64,000 nt of DNA from an uncultured SAR116 cluster alpha proteobacterium (GCA_902616005.1 CACMRG010000002.1:1-64000), one strand, 5' to 3'. Shown: positions 36,296 to 46,488, counted from the first letter of the stretch. Numbers and translations are program-made. The notes: a model not told the origin generated them from the letters alone.

Positions 36296-37617
36296 CAAAA
36301 AATAATGACACTATTTTTGCTTCATCATCACAGTTCAAATCTGCGATCAAAATAATAAGAATCAGCGGAGAAAAAGCAAAAAAAATTCCGCTTATATTTA
36401 ATTTTAAAAAATCAAGACCACGTGAATTTGTATTGAGAAAATTAATCTATAAAAAAAATATAATAGACTATGCGCCAGTTATTTGGCTTCCAAAAAGTCG
36501 AAGCTTTACAGGTGAGGATACATACGAAATTTATATACATGGAAGTATTATAATAGAAAAATTGATTTATAAAGTTTTGTTAGCACTTAAAGGATTTAGA
36601 TTAGCAGAACCAGGAGAATTTACAAAAAGAGCAACAATAAATGGAAATATTGACCTGATTCAAGCAGAAAGTATAAACGATATTATCAATTCGCAAACTG
36701 AAAAACAACTCTCTATAGCTCAGTCACAATTAGAGGGGTCATTAAGCAAAGTTGTTAACGATTGGAGAAAAGATATCGTTTATATGTCTTCATTAATTGA
36801 GTCTCTAATTGATTTTTCTGATGAAGATATTCCAGAAGAATTATGTAACCTTTTTTTTAATAAATTAAAAGAAGTTAGAATCAAAATTAAAAACTCAATA
36901 AAAACAGCAAAACTTTCTTCCTTTATAAAAGATGGTTTTGCCGTTGCAATAATAGGCAAACCAAATGTAGGGAAAAGTAGCTTAATTAATACTTTGACAA
37001 AATTAAATACTTCTATTGTAAGTGAAATACCTGGAACAACAAGGGACATTATTCAACAAAAAATAGATTTAAAGGGATTACCTATAATTTTATATGATAC
37101 AGCTGGGATTAGAAAAACAAAAAATGTAGTGGAAAGAAAAGGTATTGAATTAGCATTGGATATTATGAAAAAGAGCAATTTAATTTTAAATTTATGTGAT
37201 AAAGGCAAATTTAATCAGAGTGCATTAGAACAAAACTTTTTAATTAATAGTAATGTTAAAGTCATTAATGTTAAAACCAAGGCTGATTTGAATAAAACAA
37301 AAGATAAATATTCACACATAGAAATTTCTTCAAAGACAAATTTTGGTATTAATATGCTGTTAGAAAAGATATATTCTTTTTTATCGAGTTTAGAACCTAA
37401 AGAGTCATCTTTAATAACATCCGAAAGACAAATTTTACAATCAAAGAAAGCATTAAATGCATTAAATAGAATAAAAAATTTATCAATTGTGGAAGAAACA
37501 GAATTAATAGCCGAAGAATTAAGGCTTGCTTCTAATCATATTAGTAATATAACTTCCATAATAGATAATGAAGAAATTTTAGATAAAATATTTAGTAGTT
37601 TTTGTATTGGCAAATAA
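36289..37617 (+). CDS. mnmE: tRNA uridine-5-carboxymethylaminomethyl GTPase MnmE
   Basis: This 442-residue GTPase partners with MnmG to modify tRNA wobble uridine (cmnm5U). Domains are an N-terminal tetrahydrofolate-binding domain (ATINGNIDLIQAESINDII), a helical region holding a G domain with AIIGKPNVGKSSLIN, EIPGTTRDIIQ and DTAG, and the C-terminal FCIGK motif, whose Cys is needed for modification. The only reasonable start is GTG at 36289 inside parS. It sits 11 bases after rho and abuts mnmG. Confidence 0.96.
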   Translation: MKPKNNDTIFASSSQFKSAIKIIRISGEKAKKIPLIFNFKKSRPREFVLRKLIYKKNIIDYAPVIWLPKSRSFTGEDTYEIYIHGSIIIEKLIYKVLLALKGFRLAEPGEFTKRATINGNIDLIQAESINDIINSQTEKQLSIAQSQLEGSLSKVVNDWRKDIVYMSSLIESLIDFSDEDIPEELCNLFFNKLKEVRIKIKNSIKTAKLSSFIKDGFAVAIIGKPNVGKSSLINTLTKLNTSIVSEIPGTTRDIIQQKIDLKGLPIILYDTAGIRKTKNVVERKGIELALDIMKKSNLILNLCDKGKFNQSALEQNFLINSNVKVINVKTKADLNKTKDKYSHIEISSKTNFGINMLLEKIYSFLSSLEPKESSLITSERQILQSKKALNALNRIKNLSIVEETELIAEELRLASNHISNITSIIDNEEILDKIFSSFCIGK

Positions 37618-39483
37618 ATGGAAAATAGAGTTGATGTAATAGTTGTAGGTGGAGGTCATTCAGGCATAGAAGCAGCAAGTGCTATAGCTAGATTTGGTTG
37701 TGAAGTATTATTGATTACACTAAAAAAAGATCAAATTGGTGAAATGTCTTGCAATCCCGCTATAGGAGGTCTTGGAAAAGGACATTTAGTAAGAGAAATT
37801 GATGCATTAGACGGAGTTATGGGTAGAGCGATAGATCATTCAGGAATTCAATTCAGAATGTTAAATAAGTCAAAAGGTCCTGCGGTACATGGGCCTAGAT
37901 CTCAAGCTGATCGAAGTTTATACAAGAAAAGTGTTCAAAATATATTATTATTACAGCAAAAAGTTAAAGTTATTGAAGGATATGTTGATGATTTAATAAT
38001 TAATAATCACGAAGTTAAGGGTGTCGCATTAGACGATAATAAGAAAATATTTTGTAGTTCTCTAGTTATTACAACAGGCACATTTCTGGGCGGAAAAATA
38101 TTTGTTGGTAACGAAACCTTTGAGGCAGGACGAATTGGTGATGAGTCATCATCTAAACTTTCAAAAAAAATACGAAATCTTGGTTTTCCAGTAGGCCGCC
38201 TGAAAACAGGTACACCTCCAAGAATAGTAAAAAATACAATTAATTGGAATTTAATAGAATTACAATCAGCCGATGAAAACCCTGTTCCATTCTCATATTT
38301 AACTTCTAAAATAGAAGTTCCTCAAATAAAATGTGGGATAACAAGAACGACTTGTAAAACACATGACATTATTGAAGAAAATTTAAAAAAATCTCCAGTT
38401 TTTTCAGGCTCTATAGAAGGTTATGGACCCAGATACTGCCCAAGTATAGAGGATAAAGTTAATAAATTTAAGGACAAAACTTCACATCAAGTTTTTTTAG
38501 AACCAGAAGGATTGAACAGTAACTTAATATATCCGAATGGAATATCAACTAGTTTACCAAAAAATATTCAAGAAAAGTTTATAAAAACTATCCCAGGATT
38601 AGAAAATGCCGAAATACAAGAGTATGGTTATGCTGTGGAATACGATTATATAGACCCGCGATGTCTAAAATATACTTTAGAATCAAAGATGGTTAAAAAT
38701 TTATTTTTTGCAGGACAAATTAATGGAACAACAGGTTATGAAGAAGCAGCTGCACAAGGTTTAGTTGCTGGAGTGAATAGTGCTTTAAACGCTAAAAAAC
38801 TCAATTCAAAATTTATATTAAGTAGAACAGAAAGCTATATTGGTGTCATGATAGATGATCTAGTTACACGAGGTGCACCTGAGCCTTATAGAATGTTTAC
38901 TTCAAGAGCGGAATATAGATTATTGTTAAGATCTGATAACGCTGATCAAAGATTAACTGATAAAGGAATTAAATTCGGAATAGTTGGCAATAGAAGAAAA
39001 AAAGTTTGGTTAGATAAAAAAGAATCTTTGAAAAATTTAAAACAATATGTAATCAATTTGAAATTAAATAAGAAACAATTAAAAAAAATTGGTGTAAATT
39101 CCTTAAAAAATGGAAATATTCCTTCAGTTCATAATTTAGTTACTGGAAATAAAGTTTCATTAGAAAAAATAATTGAAAACTTCGAGAGAACAAAAAAATA
39201 TTCAATCGATTGCATAAATCAAATTGAGGTAGATATTAAGTATGATATTTATATAAAACGTCAAATTAATGATATTAAACAGTTTGAATTAGAGCAACAG
39301 ACAATGATACCTAAAGATATAAACTTTAAAAAAATTAAAGGATTGTCGAATGAATCTATAGATATCTTAAATAAACACAAGCCTGAGACAATAAGGCAAG
39401 CTTCATTATTACCAGGCTTCACATCATCTGCTATTTTTTTGTTACTTTATCATATTAAAAATAAAAAAGCTCAATTAGCTTGA
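37618..39483 (+). CDS. mnmG: tRNA uridine-5-carboxymethylaminomethyl modification enzyme MnmG (GidA)
   Basis: This 621-residue FAD-dependent enzyme starts immediately after mnmE. The FAD-binding [12 protein letters not shown] is near the N-terminus, with [24 protein letters not shown] and [26 protein letters not shown]. The C-terminal domain ends [18 protein letters not shown]. MnmE and MnmG work as a complex, so the pairing is functional. Confidence 0.97.
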   Translation: MENRVDVIVVGGGHSGIEAASAIARFGCEVLLITLKKDQIGEMSCNPAIGGLGKGHLVREIDALDGVMGRAIDHSGIQFRMLNKSKGPAVHGPRSQADRSLYKKSVQNILLLQQKVKVIEGYVDDLIINNHEVKGVALDDNKKIFCSSLVITTGTFLGGKIFVGNETFEAGRIGDESSSKLSKKIRNLGFPVGRLKTGTPPRIVKNTINWNLIELQSADENPVPFSYLTSKIEVPQIKCGITRTTCKTHDIIEENLKKSPVFSGSIEGYGPRYCPSIEDKVNKFKDKTSHQVFLEPEGLNSNLIYPNGISTSLPKNIQEKFIKTIPGLENAEIQEYGYAVEYDYIDPRCLKYTLESKMVKNLFFAGQINGTTGYEEAAAQGLVAGVNSALNAKKLNSKFILSRTESYIGVMIDDLVTRGAPEPYRMFTSRAEYRLLLRSDNADQRLTDKGIKFGIVGNRRKKVWLDKKESLKNLKQYVINLKLNKKQLKKIGVNSLKNGNIPSVHNLVTGNKVSLEKIIENFERTKKYSIDCINQIEVDIKYDIYIKRQINDIKQFELEQQTMIPKDINFKKIKGLSNESIDILNKHKPETIRQASLLPGFTSSAIFLLLYHIKNKKAQLA

Positions 39484-40130
39484 TGGTAGAAAAGTTTTCT
39501 ACACTAAAAAAACATATTAATGTTTCACATGAAACATTAGAAAAGCTGGCGATATATTTTGAGCTGTTAAGTTTTTGGCAAAAAAAAATGAATTTAGTAA
39601 GCAATAATTCTATGCAAAATGCAGAAACAAGACATTTCTTAGATTCTGCACAATTATATTTTTTCTGTAAAAATTTCAATGGAAATATTCTCGATTTCGG
39701 TTCTGGCGCTGGTTTTCCTGGAGCTGTACTGTCAATCCTAGGTGTCTCTAAAATTTTTTTAGTAGAATCAAGCAAAAAAAAATGTAATTTTTTATCAACA
39801 TTAAAAAGAGAGACAAGTAGTAATTTTAAAATAGTTAATTCAAGAATTGAAAATTTAGAGTTTTTAAATCCATCCTTAATTATGTCAAGGGCCTTAACAT
39901 CCACAAAAAATTTATTGTTGTTCTCAATTAATCATATGCTTAAATCTAAAAACATAAAATCGAAGGAAGAAGCACTAATAAATATGCCTAACTTATTGTT
40001 TTTAAAAGGAAAAACTTTTAAAAATGAATTAAATGATATCCCTAAAAATTTAAACATCAGATTTCAAATTTTCCAATCTATTACAAGTGCAGAAAGTAAA
40101 ATTTTATTGTATAATAGACATATTCTATGA
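39483..40130 (+). CDS. rsmG: 16S rRNA G527 N7-methyltransferase RsmG (GidB)
   Basis: This protein of about 215 residues is a SAM-dependent methyltransferase with ILDFGSGAGFPGAVLSIL as motif I, preceded by the family's INVSHETLEKLAIYF. The ATG at 39483 overlaps the mnmG TGA (TGATG). The VSHET segment is encoded by a parS-like sequence, with His replacing the usual Arg of VSRET. It overlaps parA as ATGA. Confidence 0.95.
   Translation: MVEKFSTLKKHINVSHETLEKLAIYFELLSFWQKKMNLVSNNSMQNAETRHFLDSAQLYFFCKNFNGNILDFGSGAGFPGAVLSILGVSKIFLVESSKKKCNFLSTLKRETSSNFKIVNSRIENLEFLNPSLIMSRALTSTKNLLLFSINHMLKSKNIKSKEEALINMPNLLFLKGKTFKNELNDIPKNLNIRFQIFQSITSAESKILLYNRHIL
39521..39536. promoter_or_regulatory. parS-like site with one mismatch, inside rsmG
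   Basis: TGTTTCACATGAAACA differs from the consensus TGTTTCACGTGAAACA at one central base, and is otherwise the full 16-base form. It encodes VSHET in RsmG. Many bacteria keep parS here, encoding VSRET. Whether ParB still binds this variant is unknown; the central CG change would be expected to weaken binding. Confidence 0.6.
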
Positions 40131-40915
40131 CATTAATTAATACTAATATTATGGCAGTAGCTAATCAAAAAGGTGGAGTTGGAAAGACAACAACTGTAAT
40201 TAACCTTGCTACAGCGATGGCTGCTTGCAATAAAAGAGTTTTAATTATTGATTCAGATCCTCAAGGAAATGCAAGCACCGGTTTGGGCCTAAATAAAACA
40301 GTTCTAATAAATAATTTTTATGATTTAATTAGAGGTGATATATCGATTAACAAAGCTATAACTAAAACTCAAATTCCAAATTTATTCATAATTCCTACTT
40401 CTATGGATTTAGCTGTTGTAGAACAGGAATTTGTCAATTTAGAGAAAAGAGAACAAAGATTAAAAAAAGAAATTGAAAAATTAAATACATATTTTGATTA
40501 TATTTTAATTGATTGCCCTCCATCTTTAGGTCTTTTAACTCTTAATGCACTAGTGGCATGCAAGAATTTATTAGTACCTATGCAGGTTGAGTTTTATGCT
40601 TTAGAAGGTTTAACACAACTAATGGAGACAGTTAATCAAATTAAAAATAATTATAATAAATCGTTAAATTTGCAGGGTATAGTCTTAACAATGTATGATA
40701 AAAGAAATAAGATATCTGAATTGGTTGCACATGATGTAAAAGATTTTTTTAAAGAAAAAGTTTATAAAACTATTATTCCAAGAAATGTAAAAATTTCTGA
40801 AGCGCCTAGTCATGGTTTACCAATTTTAATGTATGATATTTCAAGTTCAGGTTCCCAAGCTTACGCATCACTTGCAGCCGAAATAATAAATCAGGAGAAA
40901 AAACTTAATGCCTAA
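40127..40915 (+). CDS. parA: Chromosome partitioning ATPase ParA
   Basis: This 262-residue deviant Walker ATPase has ANQKGGVGKTTTVINLA at the N-terminus, DSDPQGNASTGLG, and YILIDCPPSLGLL, all ParA/Soj signatures. It moves ParB-parS complexes for origin segregation. Its start overlaps the rsmG stop as ATGA, and it overlaps parB by eight bases. Confidence 0.96.
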   Translation: MTLINTNIMAVANQKGGVGKTTTVINLATAMAACNKRVLIIDSDPQGNASTGLGLNKTVLINNFYDLIRGDISINKAITKTQIPNLFIIPTSMDLAVVEQEFVNLEKREQRLKKEIEKLNTYFDYILIDCPPSLGLLTLNALVACKNLLVPMQVEFYALEGLTQLMETVNQIKNNYNKSLNLQGIVLTMYDKRNKISELVAHDVKDFFKEKVYKTIIPRNVKISEAPSHGLPILMYDISSSGSQAYASLAAEIINQEKKLNA

Positions 40916-41771
40916 AGTTATTAAAAATAAACCATTAGGAAGGGGATTATCAAGCTTATTAGGAGAAAATTTAGATATTGACAATTTAACTAATAAAAAT
41001 TCGAAAAACGATTTAATTATTATACCAATTGATTATTTGTCAGCAGGTTCATGGCAGGTTCGTAAAAACTTTGATGAAAATGAATTACATAGTCTTTCAC
41101 AATCGATTAAAAATAATGGTATATTTCAACCCATAGTCGTAGTTTCAGATCAAGAAAATAAAGGTAAATACAAAATTGTAGCTGGCGAACGTCGTTGGAG
41201 AGCTGCGCAATTAGCTAAAATACATGAAGTTCCAATCATATTAAGAGATGACTTATCATCAGATAAAATCGTTGAAATATCTTTATTAGAAAATTTAGAG
41301 AGATCAGACTTAAATCCTTTAGAGGAGGCAAAAGGTTACAAGGATTTAATAGATGAACATAATTATACACAAGAAAAAGTTGCTAAAATGTTTAGAAAGT
41401 CCAGACCTTATATAACTAATTTCTTAAGATTGCTTACATTGCCAGATGAGATCAAATCTTATATTGTTGATGGAAAACTCTCAGTTGGTCATGCAAGAGC
41501 AATTATAAATAGTGAAAATTCGCTACAAGTAGCAAAAGACATAATAAAAAAAGGTTTATCAGTTAGAGAAGTTGAAAAAACTTTAAATAAGGTTAAAAAA
41601 TTTGATAATAATCTTGAAACTCACCAATATTCAAAGATTGAGAATGAATTATCTAGTAAAATAGGTCTCAAAACAAAAATTAATTTTAATAAAGAGAAAA
41701 AGAATGGGTCGCTAACAATTAAATTTAAAACTTTAGATCAATTAGATTTTATTATGGATAAGCTTAAATAA
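40908..41771 (+). CDS. parB: Chromosome partitioning protein ParB
   Basis: This 287-residue CTPase and DNA clamp loads at parS. The N-terminal GRGLSSLLGE motif touches ParA. The CTP-binding GERRWRAAQLA and ENLERSDLNPLEEAKGY follow, then the helix-turn-helix TQEKVAKMFRKSRPYITNFLRLL. AGGAG is a good ribosome site. Perfect and near-perfect parS sequences lie 4.6 and 1.4 kb upstream. Confidence 0.96.
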   Translation: MPKVIKNKPLGRGLSSLLGENLDIDNLTNKNSKNDLIIIPIDYLSAGSWQVRKNFDENELHSLSQSIKNNGIFQPIVVVSDQENKGKYKIVAGERRWRAAQLAKIHEVPIILRDDLSSDKIVEISLLENLERSDLNPLEEAKGYKDLIDEHNYTQEKVAKMFRKSRPYITNFLRLLTLPDEIKSYIVDGKLSVGHARAIINSENSLQVAKDIIKKGLSVREVEKTLNKVKKFDNNLETHQYSKIENELSSKIGLKTKINFNKEKKNGSLTIKFKTLDQLDFIMDKLK

Positions 41772-41772
41772 T

Positions 41773-41961
41773 TTAAACTCTTACTTTAAAAATTTGAAAA
41801 TGAATATAATGCATAACTTTACTAGTTTCTTCAAAAACATAACATTTTTGGTCTATTGCTCGTCTGAGTTCTAAACCAGTTAATGCATATGCTGGTTTAA
41901 CAATTATTGTAGAATAAGGAATTGATGCAATCGCAAGTGCAACCAATCCAAATCCAAACAA
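41773..41961 (-). CDS. Small exported protein of unknown function
   Basis: This open frame of about 62 residues fills most of the parB/holA gap. From a TTG at 41961 it reads a hydrophobic segment (FGFGLVALAIASIPYS) ending KPAYA, which looks like a signal peptidase cleavage site, then a mature part of about 36 residues with one Cys. The frame stays open upstream to 42054 over the holA end, with LKTPQAIL just before the TTG, but has no ATG there. Its stop is one base from parB's stop, a spacing typical of real convergent genes in this genome. The LKTPQAILFGFGLVALAIASIPY stretch resembles small marine alphaproteobacterial proteins I recall, unverified. Confidence 0.5.
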   Translation of the reverse strand: MFGFGLVALAIASIPYSTIIVKPAYALTGLELRRAIDQKCYVFEETSKVMHYIHFQIFKVRV

Positions 41962-41978
41962 AATTGCTTGAGGTGTTT

Positions 41979-43007
41979 TTAAGTTTTTGTTTTGAAATAG
42001 ATATATAAGAATAGTTGCTTTAAGAAAATATATTCGAAGTCTTTTTTCGATTTACAATTAAGCTCTGTTTTAAATAAATAAAATAAACATTCATCAATTT
42101 TACTTAACGTCCATAAATCTAACATTTTAAAAAATAACAAGTGTTCTTTATAAAAAATGTTCAAAGACTTGTTATTAACAATTTGCTTTTTTGTAAAACC
42201 ATTTTTTTTCATATCTATACATATTTTTAATAATTTGAATTTATTTTTTATTAAATATATTATAGAAGAACTCGAAGTATTAAGGCGCTCAAAGTTTGTC
42301 AACAAGTTTATAGACTCGAAGTAATGCCCACACATCAATGAATTAATCATTTCAAAAATGGTTTTATCATTATTGTCATCAATTAATGCAATTAATTGAT
42401 CAAATTTTATATCAGTATGTCTATTTTGGAGTCTGATTTTTTCAAAAGTATTTTGTATGATTTTAGTATCTTTTGAGATTTTATTTGTTAATTCATTAAT
42501 TTGTAACTCAGTTAAGTTTAAATTTATTTTTAGCAATTCATTTTTTAAATTTTGTTTTATATTATCTTCATTCTCTTCATAACAAGTAAAACAAATAACA
42601 TTTTTACTGTTTAATAATTTTTTTGAAAAAATATCAGATTGTTTAAATAAATAGCTTATTATTATAATTTGTACATTTTCTATTTTATTGAAATTTAATT
42701 CAGAAAAAATTTTAGTTATATGGTTTTTTTTCTCACTTTGCCTTAGGTCAACTATAATGGTTTTTTTTTCGCCAAACAAAGAAATGGAATTTAATTCATC
42801 AAAAAATGATTCAGTATTATTTAATAATTTAGTTTCATCAAAATAATTAAAATTAAAAGGATTTGTTAAATCTATCCCAAGTTTTTTTTTTATTTTAGCA
42901 TAACAAATATCTATTAAACCGAGATTATTTCCAAAAATATAAAAAATGTTAAAACTATCATTAATCTTGTCTAAAAACGAACTGTCATTTAGCGGATTAA
43001 TTTTCAC
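41979..43007 (-). CDS. holA: DNA polymerase III delta subunit HolA
   Basis: This 342-residue clamp-loader subunit is divergent. N-terminal NSFNIFYIFGNNLGLID-type region, KTIIVDLRQ and a Thr-rich helical C-domain fit HolA, and its order after lptE is conserved in alphaproteobacteria. The start is GTG at 43007, overlapping the lptE stop by 11 bases. The middle carries many Asn/Lys residues, so identity rests on length, fold pattern and position as much as on motif. Confidence 0.8.
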   Translation of the reverse strand: MKINPLNDSSFLDKINDSFNIFYIFGNNLGLIDICYAKIKKKLGIDLTNPFNFNYFDETKLLNNTESFFDELNSISLFGEKKTIIVDLRQSEKKNHITKIFSELNFNKIENVQIIIISYLFKQSDIFSKKLLNSKNVICFTCYEENEDNIKQNLKNELLKINLNLTELQINELTNKISKDTKIIQNTFEKIRLQNRHTDIKFDQLIALIDDNNDKTIFEMINSLMCGHYFESINLLTNFERLNTSSSSIIYLIKNKFKLLKICIDMKKNGFTKKQIVNNKSLNIFYKEHLLFFKMLDLWTLSKIDECLFYLFKTELNCKSKKDFEYIFLKQLFLYIYFKTKT

Positions 43008-43461
43008 TATGACTAAAGCTTAATAAAGTTTTTTGGTATAATTTAGAAGCTAAATATTGTGAAATTCTCTCCTTTGCAAAATTGTTATTTTCGTCAACAC
43101 TATATAAAGAGGAGACACTACCTGTATTTATTGAGGTTGAAATTTGACCAGAACGGATGATTTTTGAATTTAAGGTATTAAAAATTTTAAACTTAAGAGT
43201 TCCTTTTATAATAGTTAAACTTTTATTACCATCATTAGAAAGTGTGCTATTTGAAGTAAAGAATAAATTTGTTTCTAGTGTAATTGTAGGTAGTTGCGTA
43301 TCATAAGTTGTAAAATTTTTATAGAAATATTTTTTTAATATAAGAGAGTATTTATCTTGTTGTGCAATTAGATTTATAAAAGGTGGATTTTTATTAACAC
43401 TGTATACGTTACTGCATCCGAGAAATAATAATAAAATTAAAATTTTTAAAAAGACTTTCAT
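42997..43461 (-). CDS. lptE: LptE-like LPS-assembly lipoprotein
   Basis: This 154-residue lipoprotein has a signal peptide ending in the lipobox LLFLGCSN (Cys16). The fold region contains FKIFNTLNSKIIRSGQISTSI and a Ser/Leu-rich C-terminus. In alphaproteobacteria the gene between leuS and holA is LptE, which forms the LPS translocon with LptD. Sequence is short and weakly conserved, so position carries the call. It overlaps leuS as ATGA. Confidence 0.75.
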   Translation of the reverse strand: MKVFLKILILLLFLGCSNVYSVNKNPPFINLIAQQDKYSLILKKYFYKNFTTYDTQLPTITLETNLFFTSNSTLSNDGNKSLTIIKGTLKFKIFNTLNSKIIRSGQISTSINTGSVSSLYSVDENNNFAKERISQYLASKLYQKTLLSFSHSEN

Positions 43462-46007
43462 ATGACGATGTTAATAATTTTATTTGGAACATAAATAATT
43501 TTTTTTGGAGGTTGAACTAAAAATTTAGTAATAGCTTGATGGTTTAATACCAATTTTTCAATCTCTTTTTTGTTTAAGGATTTTGATATTTTAACTTCGC
43601 TTCTTCTTTTTCCATTAATTTGAATTGGAAGTATAACTTGATTTTCGTTGAAATATTCTAAGTCAACTTTAGGCCAAGGTGAAAAGGATATTGATTGTTG
43701 ATTTCCTAGTATTTCCCAAGATTCTTCGCACATATGAGGACATATTGGATTTAATAAAATAAGAAAATTTGAAATACAATATTTTTTAATAATCCTATTA
43801 TTTTTTGTCCTAACTTTATACATATTTAATTCATTAAATAAAATTCTTATATTTGCAATGGCTAAATTAAAGTGAAAGTTATCAATAGCTTGAGTGACAT
43901 ATTTTATTGTTTTATAAGTGCATAATAATATATTAAAATCACTTTGATCACTATGTCTTATTTTTTGATATGGAATATTTACATAGTTATCAGCATTTAT
44001 TAATTGCCATACTTTTTTTAAAAATCTTGAGGCTCCTTCAACCCCTTCATCCGTCCACTCCATATCTCTTTGAGGTGGAGAATCAGATAGAATAAAAAAC
44101 CTTGCAGTGTCGGATCCAAACTTGTCTATAATAGTAGTTGGATCAATAACATTTTTTTTGGATTTACTCATTTTTTCAATTCTTCCAGGATAAACTTTAC
44201 TTTTATCTTTAATTGAAAAAAATTTGTCATTTTCTTTTATTATATCTTTTGGAAATTGCCATTCATTATTACTATTTTTATATGTCTGGTGACAGATCAT
44301 TCCTTGAGTTTGGAGAGATGTGAATGGTTCATTAAGATTAATTAACTTTAATTTATTCATAGCTTTTATAAAAAATCGTGAGTATAAAAGATGCAAAACA
44401 GCATGTTCTATCCCACCAATATATTGGTCAACAGGCAACCAATAATCAGCATTTTTTTTGTTGATAGCATCATTATGTTGGGGGTCCGTAAATCTCGCAA
44501 AATACCAGCTTGATTCAAAAAAAGTATCAAAAGTGTCAGTTTCTCTTTTAGCATTGCCAGAACATTTAGGACATTTCACATTAATCCAATCAGATTGTTT
44601 CGATAGAGGATTTCCTGACTTTTGTAAATCAACTTTTTCAGGAAGTTTAACCGGCAAATCTTTTTCTGGTACAGTTTGTATACCACATGCCTTGCAGTAA
44701 ATAATTGGGATTGGACAACCCCAATATCTTTGTCTAGACACACCCCAGTCTTTTAATCTGTAATTTATACTTCTTGATCCTAAATTTAATTCTTCTAATT
44801 TTTTTATTGAAACTTCTTTAGCCTCATTTACTGTAAGACCATTAAGAAAACCTGAATTTATTAAATAACCATCTTCAGCATAAGCACATGTTAAATTATT
44901 TCTTATACGTTTATTTTTTTCTTTGCTAACAACTTCAATAATTTCAAGATTATATTTTTTAGCAAAATCAAAATCTCTTTGGTCATGAGCAGGACATCCA
45001 AATACTGCTCCTGTTCCGTAATCAATTAAAACAAAATTAGCAATAAATATAGAAATAAGTTTATTTTTTTCAAACGGATGGGATGCTTTAAGTGGAGTTA
45101 AAATGCCAATTTTTTCTATTCTATCTAAATTTTGTTCATTAGTATTTTTGAATTCTAATTTTGTAAGTGCTTTTTCTATTTCAGGATAATCATTTTTAAG
45201 TTTTTCTACTAATCTATGTTGTGGAGATATAGCAATAAAAGAAGCACCAAATAAAGTATCTGGTCTTGTAGAAAAAACTGTAATCTTATCATTAATTTCT
45301 TTTATGTGAAAATCAATATGCGCACCAAAACTTTTACCAATCCAGTTTTTTTGCATCAATTTTACTTTTTCAGGCCAGTTTTTTAAATTATTAATGTCTT
45401 TAAGTAGATCTTCTGCAAATTCAGTTATTTTTAGAAACCAACCTTTCATTCTTTTTTTCTCAACTATTGCATCTGATCTCCAACCTTTGCCATCAATAAC
45501 TTGCTCATTTGCAAGAACTGTTTCTTCTACTGGGTCCCAGTTAACAATAGTTTCTTTTTGATAAGCTAATCCATTCTTATAAAAGTCTATAAAAATTTTT
45601 TGTTCGTGTTTGTAATAATCTGCATCACAAGTGGAAATTTCTCTTTTCCAATCGTACGACAAACCCATTTTTTTTAATTGATTTTTCATGTTTTTAATGT
45701 TTTTTTCTGTCCAATATTTTGGGTCAACATTATTTTCAATAGCAGCATTTTCTGCAGGCAAACCAAATGAGTCCCATCCCATTGGATGCAGTACATTATA
45801 TCCATTAGCTCTTTTATATCTTGCCACAAGATCACCTAAAGTGTAATTTCTTACATGTCCCATGTGTATATCTCCAGAGGGATATGGAAACATCTCTAGT
45901 ACATAGAATTTTTTTTGTTTCTTATCTACTTCGGAAGCAAAAATATTTTTCTCTGCCCAATACTTTTGCCATTTTTTTTCTATTTTTGAAGGATTGTATG
46001 ATATCAC
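43458..46007 (-). CDS. leuS: Leucyl-tRNA synthetase
   Basis: This 849-residue class I synthetase shows HMGH at residues 48-51 in FPYPSGDIHMGHVRNY, a full editing (CP1) domain with FSTRPDTLFGASF, the Leu-specific region QYIGGIEHAVLHLLYSRFF and the KMSKSKKN motif near residue 612. The start is GTG at 46007. It is followed by lptE and holA and preceded by the DUF3576 gene. Confidence 0.98.
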   Translation of the reverse strand: MISYNPSKIEKKWQKYWAEKNIFASEVDKKQKKFYVLEMFPYPSGDIHMGHVRNYTLGDLVARYKRANGYNVLHPMGWDSFGLPAENAAIENNVDPKYWTEKNIKNMKNQLKKMGLSYDWKREISTCDADYYKHEQKIFIDFYKNGLAYQKETIVNWDPVEETVLANEQVIDGKGWRSDAIVEKKRMKGWFLKITEFAEDLLKDINNLKNWPEKVKLMQKNWIGKSFGAHIDFHIKEINDKITVFSTRPDTLFGASFIAISPQHRLVEKLKNDYPEIEKALTKLEFKNTNEQNLDRIEKIGILTPLKASHPFEKNKLISIFIANFVLIDYGTGAVFGCPAHDQRDFDFAKKYNLEIIEVVSKEKNKRIRNNLTCAYAEDGYLINSGFLNGLTVNEAKEVSIKKLEELNLGSRSINYRLKDWGVSRQRYWGCPIPIIYCKACGIQTVPEKDLPVKLPEKVDLQKSGNPLSKQSDWINVKCPKCSGNAKRETDTFDTFFESSWYFARFTDPQHNDAINKKNADYWLPVDQYIGGIEHAVLHLLYSRFFIKAMNKLKLINLNEPFTSLQTQGMICHQTYKNSNNEWQFPKDIIKENDKFFSIKDKSKVYPGRIEKMSKSKKNVIDPTTIIDKFGSDTARFFILSDSPPQRDMEWTDEGVEGASRFLKKVWQLINADNYVNIPYQKIRHSDQSDFNILLCTYKTIKYVTQAIDNFHFNLAIANIRILFNELNMYKVRTKNNRIIKKYCISNFLILLNPICPHMCEESWEILGNQQSISFSPWPKVDLEYFNENQVILPIQINGKRRSEVKISKSLNKKEIEKLVLNHQAITKFLVQPPKKIIYVPNKIINIVI

Positions 46008-46020
46008 TCTAAAGCCTAAA

Positions 46021-46488
46021 TTAATTAACCTTATTTTGAATTCTAATACTTCTGGCTTTAGTTAGAATTAAGTTTTCAATATTTCTAGCGAGATTAGTAT
46101 CTTCTAAAATTTCATTACTTTTATTTCTAACAAAAACTTTTACATTGATACCTTCAGATCTTAGATCTCTTGATTTTATAAGACCAATTAATTTCATCTC
46201 ATTATCGTCTTTCTTAAACCATTCTGTTATTATTATACCACCAAAAGCATCTGTTGATTGAAATGGCGCAACGGAAAACACATCTAAAGTGGCTCTCCAT
46301 AGAAAAGAGTTTACATAAAAACTTTTTCCTTCATTTTCTTCTCTGTTGATAAAATCTGTTATTGAGATTCCCTTTGAACTATCTTTTGAAAAAAGTCCAG
46401 GTTCAGGCTTTTTAGTTTCTGCTAAATTTTCATCTGTAGAACATGAAGTTAAAAGAATAAGTATAAATATTGAGATTATAGTTTTCAT
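46021..46488 (-). CDS. DUF3576-family lipoprotein
   Basis: This 155-residue lipoprotein has the lipobox LLTSCSTD (Cys16). The C-terminal domain contains LWRATLDVFSVAPFQSTDAFGGIIITEWF and RSIRIQNKVN, the pattern of the alphaproteobacterial DUF3576 family found before leuS. It is 13 bases upstream of leuS, so probably co-transcribed. Function is unknown; an envelope role is inferred from the lipobox. Confidence 0.85.
   Translation of the reverse strand: MKTIISIFILILLTSCSTDENLAETKKPEPGLFSKDSSKGISITDFINREENEGKSFYVNSFLWRATLDVFSVAPFQSTDAFGGIIITEWFKKDDNEMKLIGLIKSRDLRSEGINVKVFVRNKSNEILEDTNLARNIENLILTKARSIRIQNKVN

Noticed and set aside
36418-36426. Second parS near mnmE (CCACGTGAAT)
   Set aside because: Only the right half matches; the left half is unrelated, so it is a chance half-site in coding sequence.
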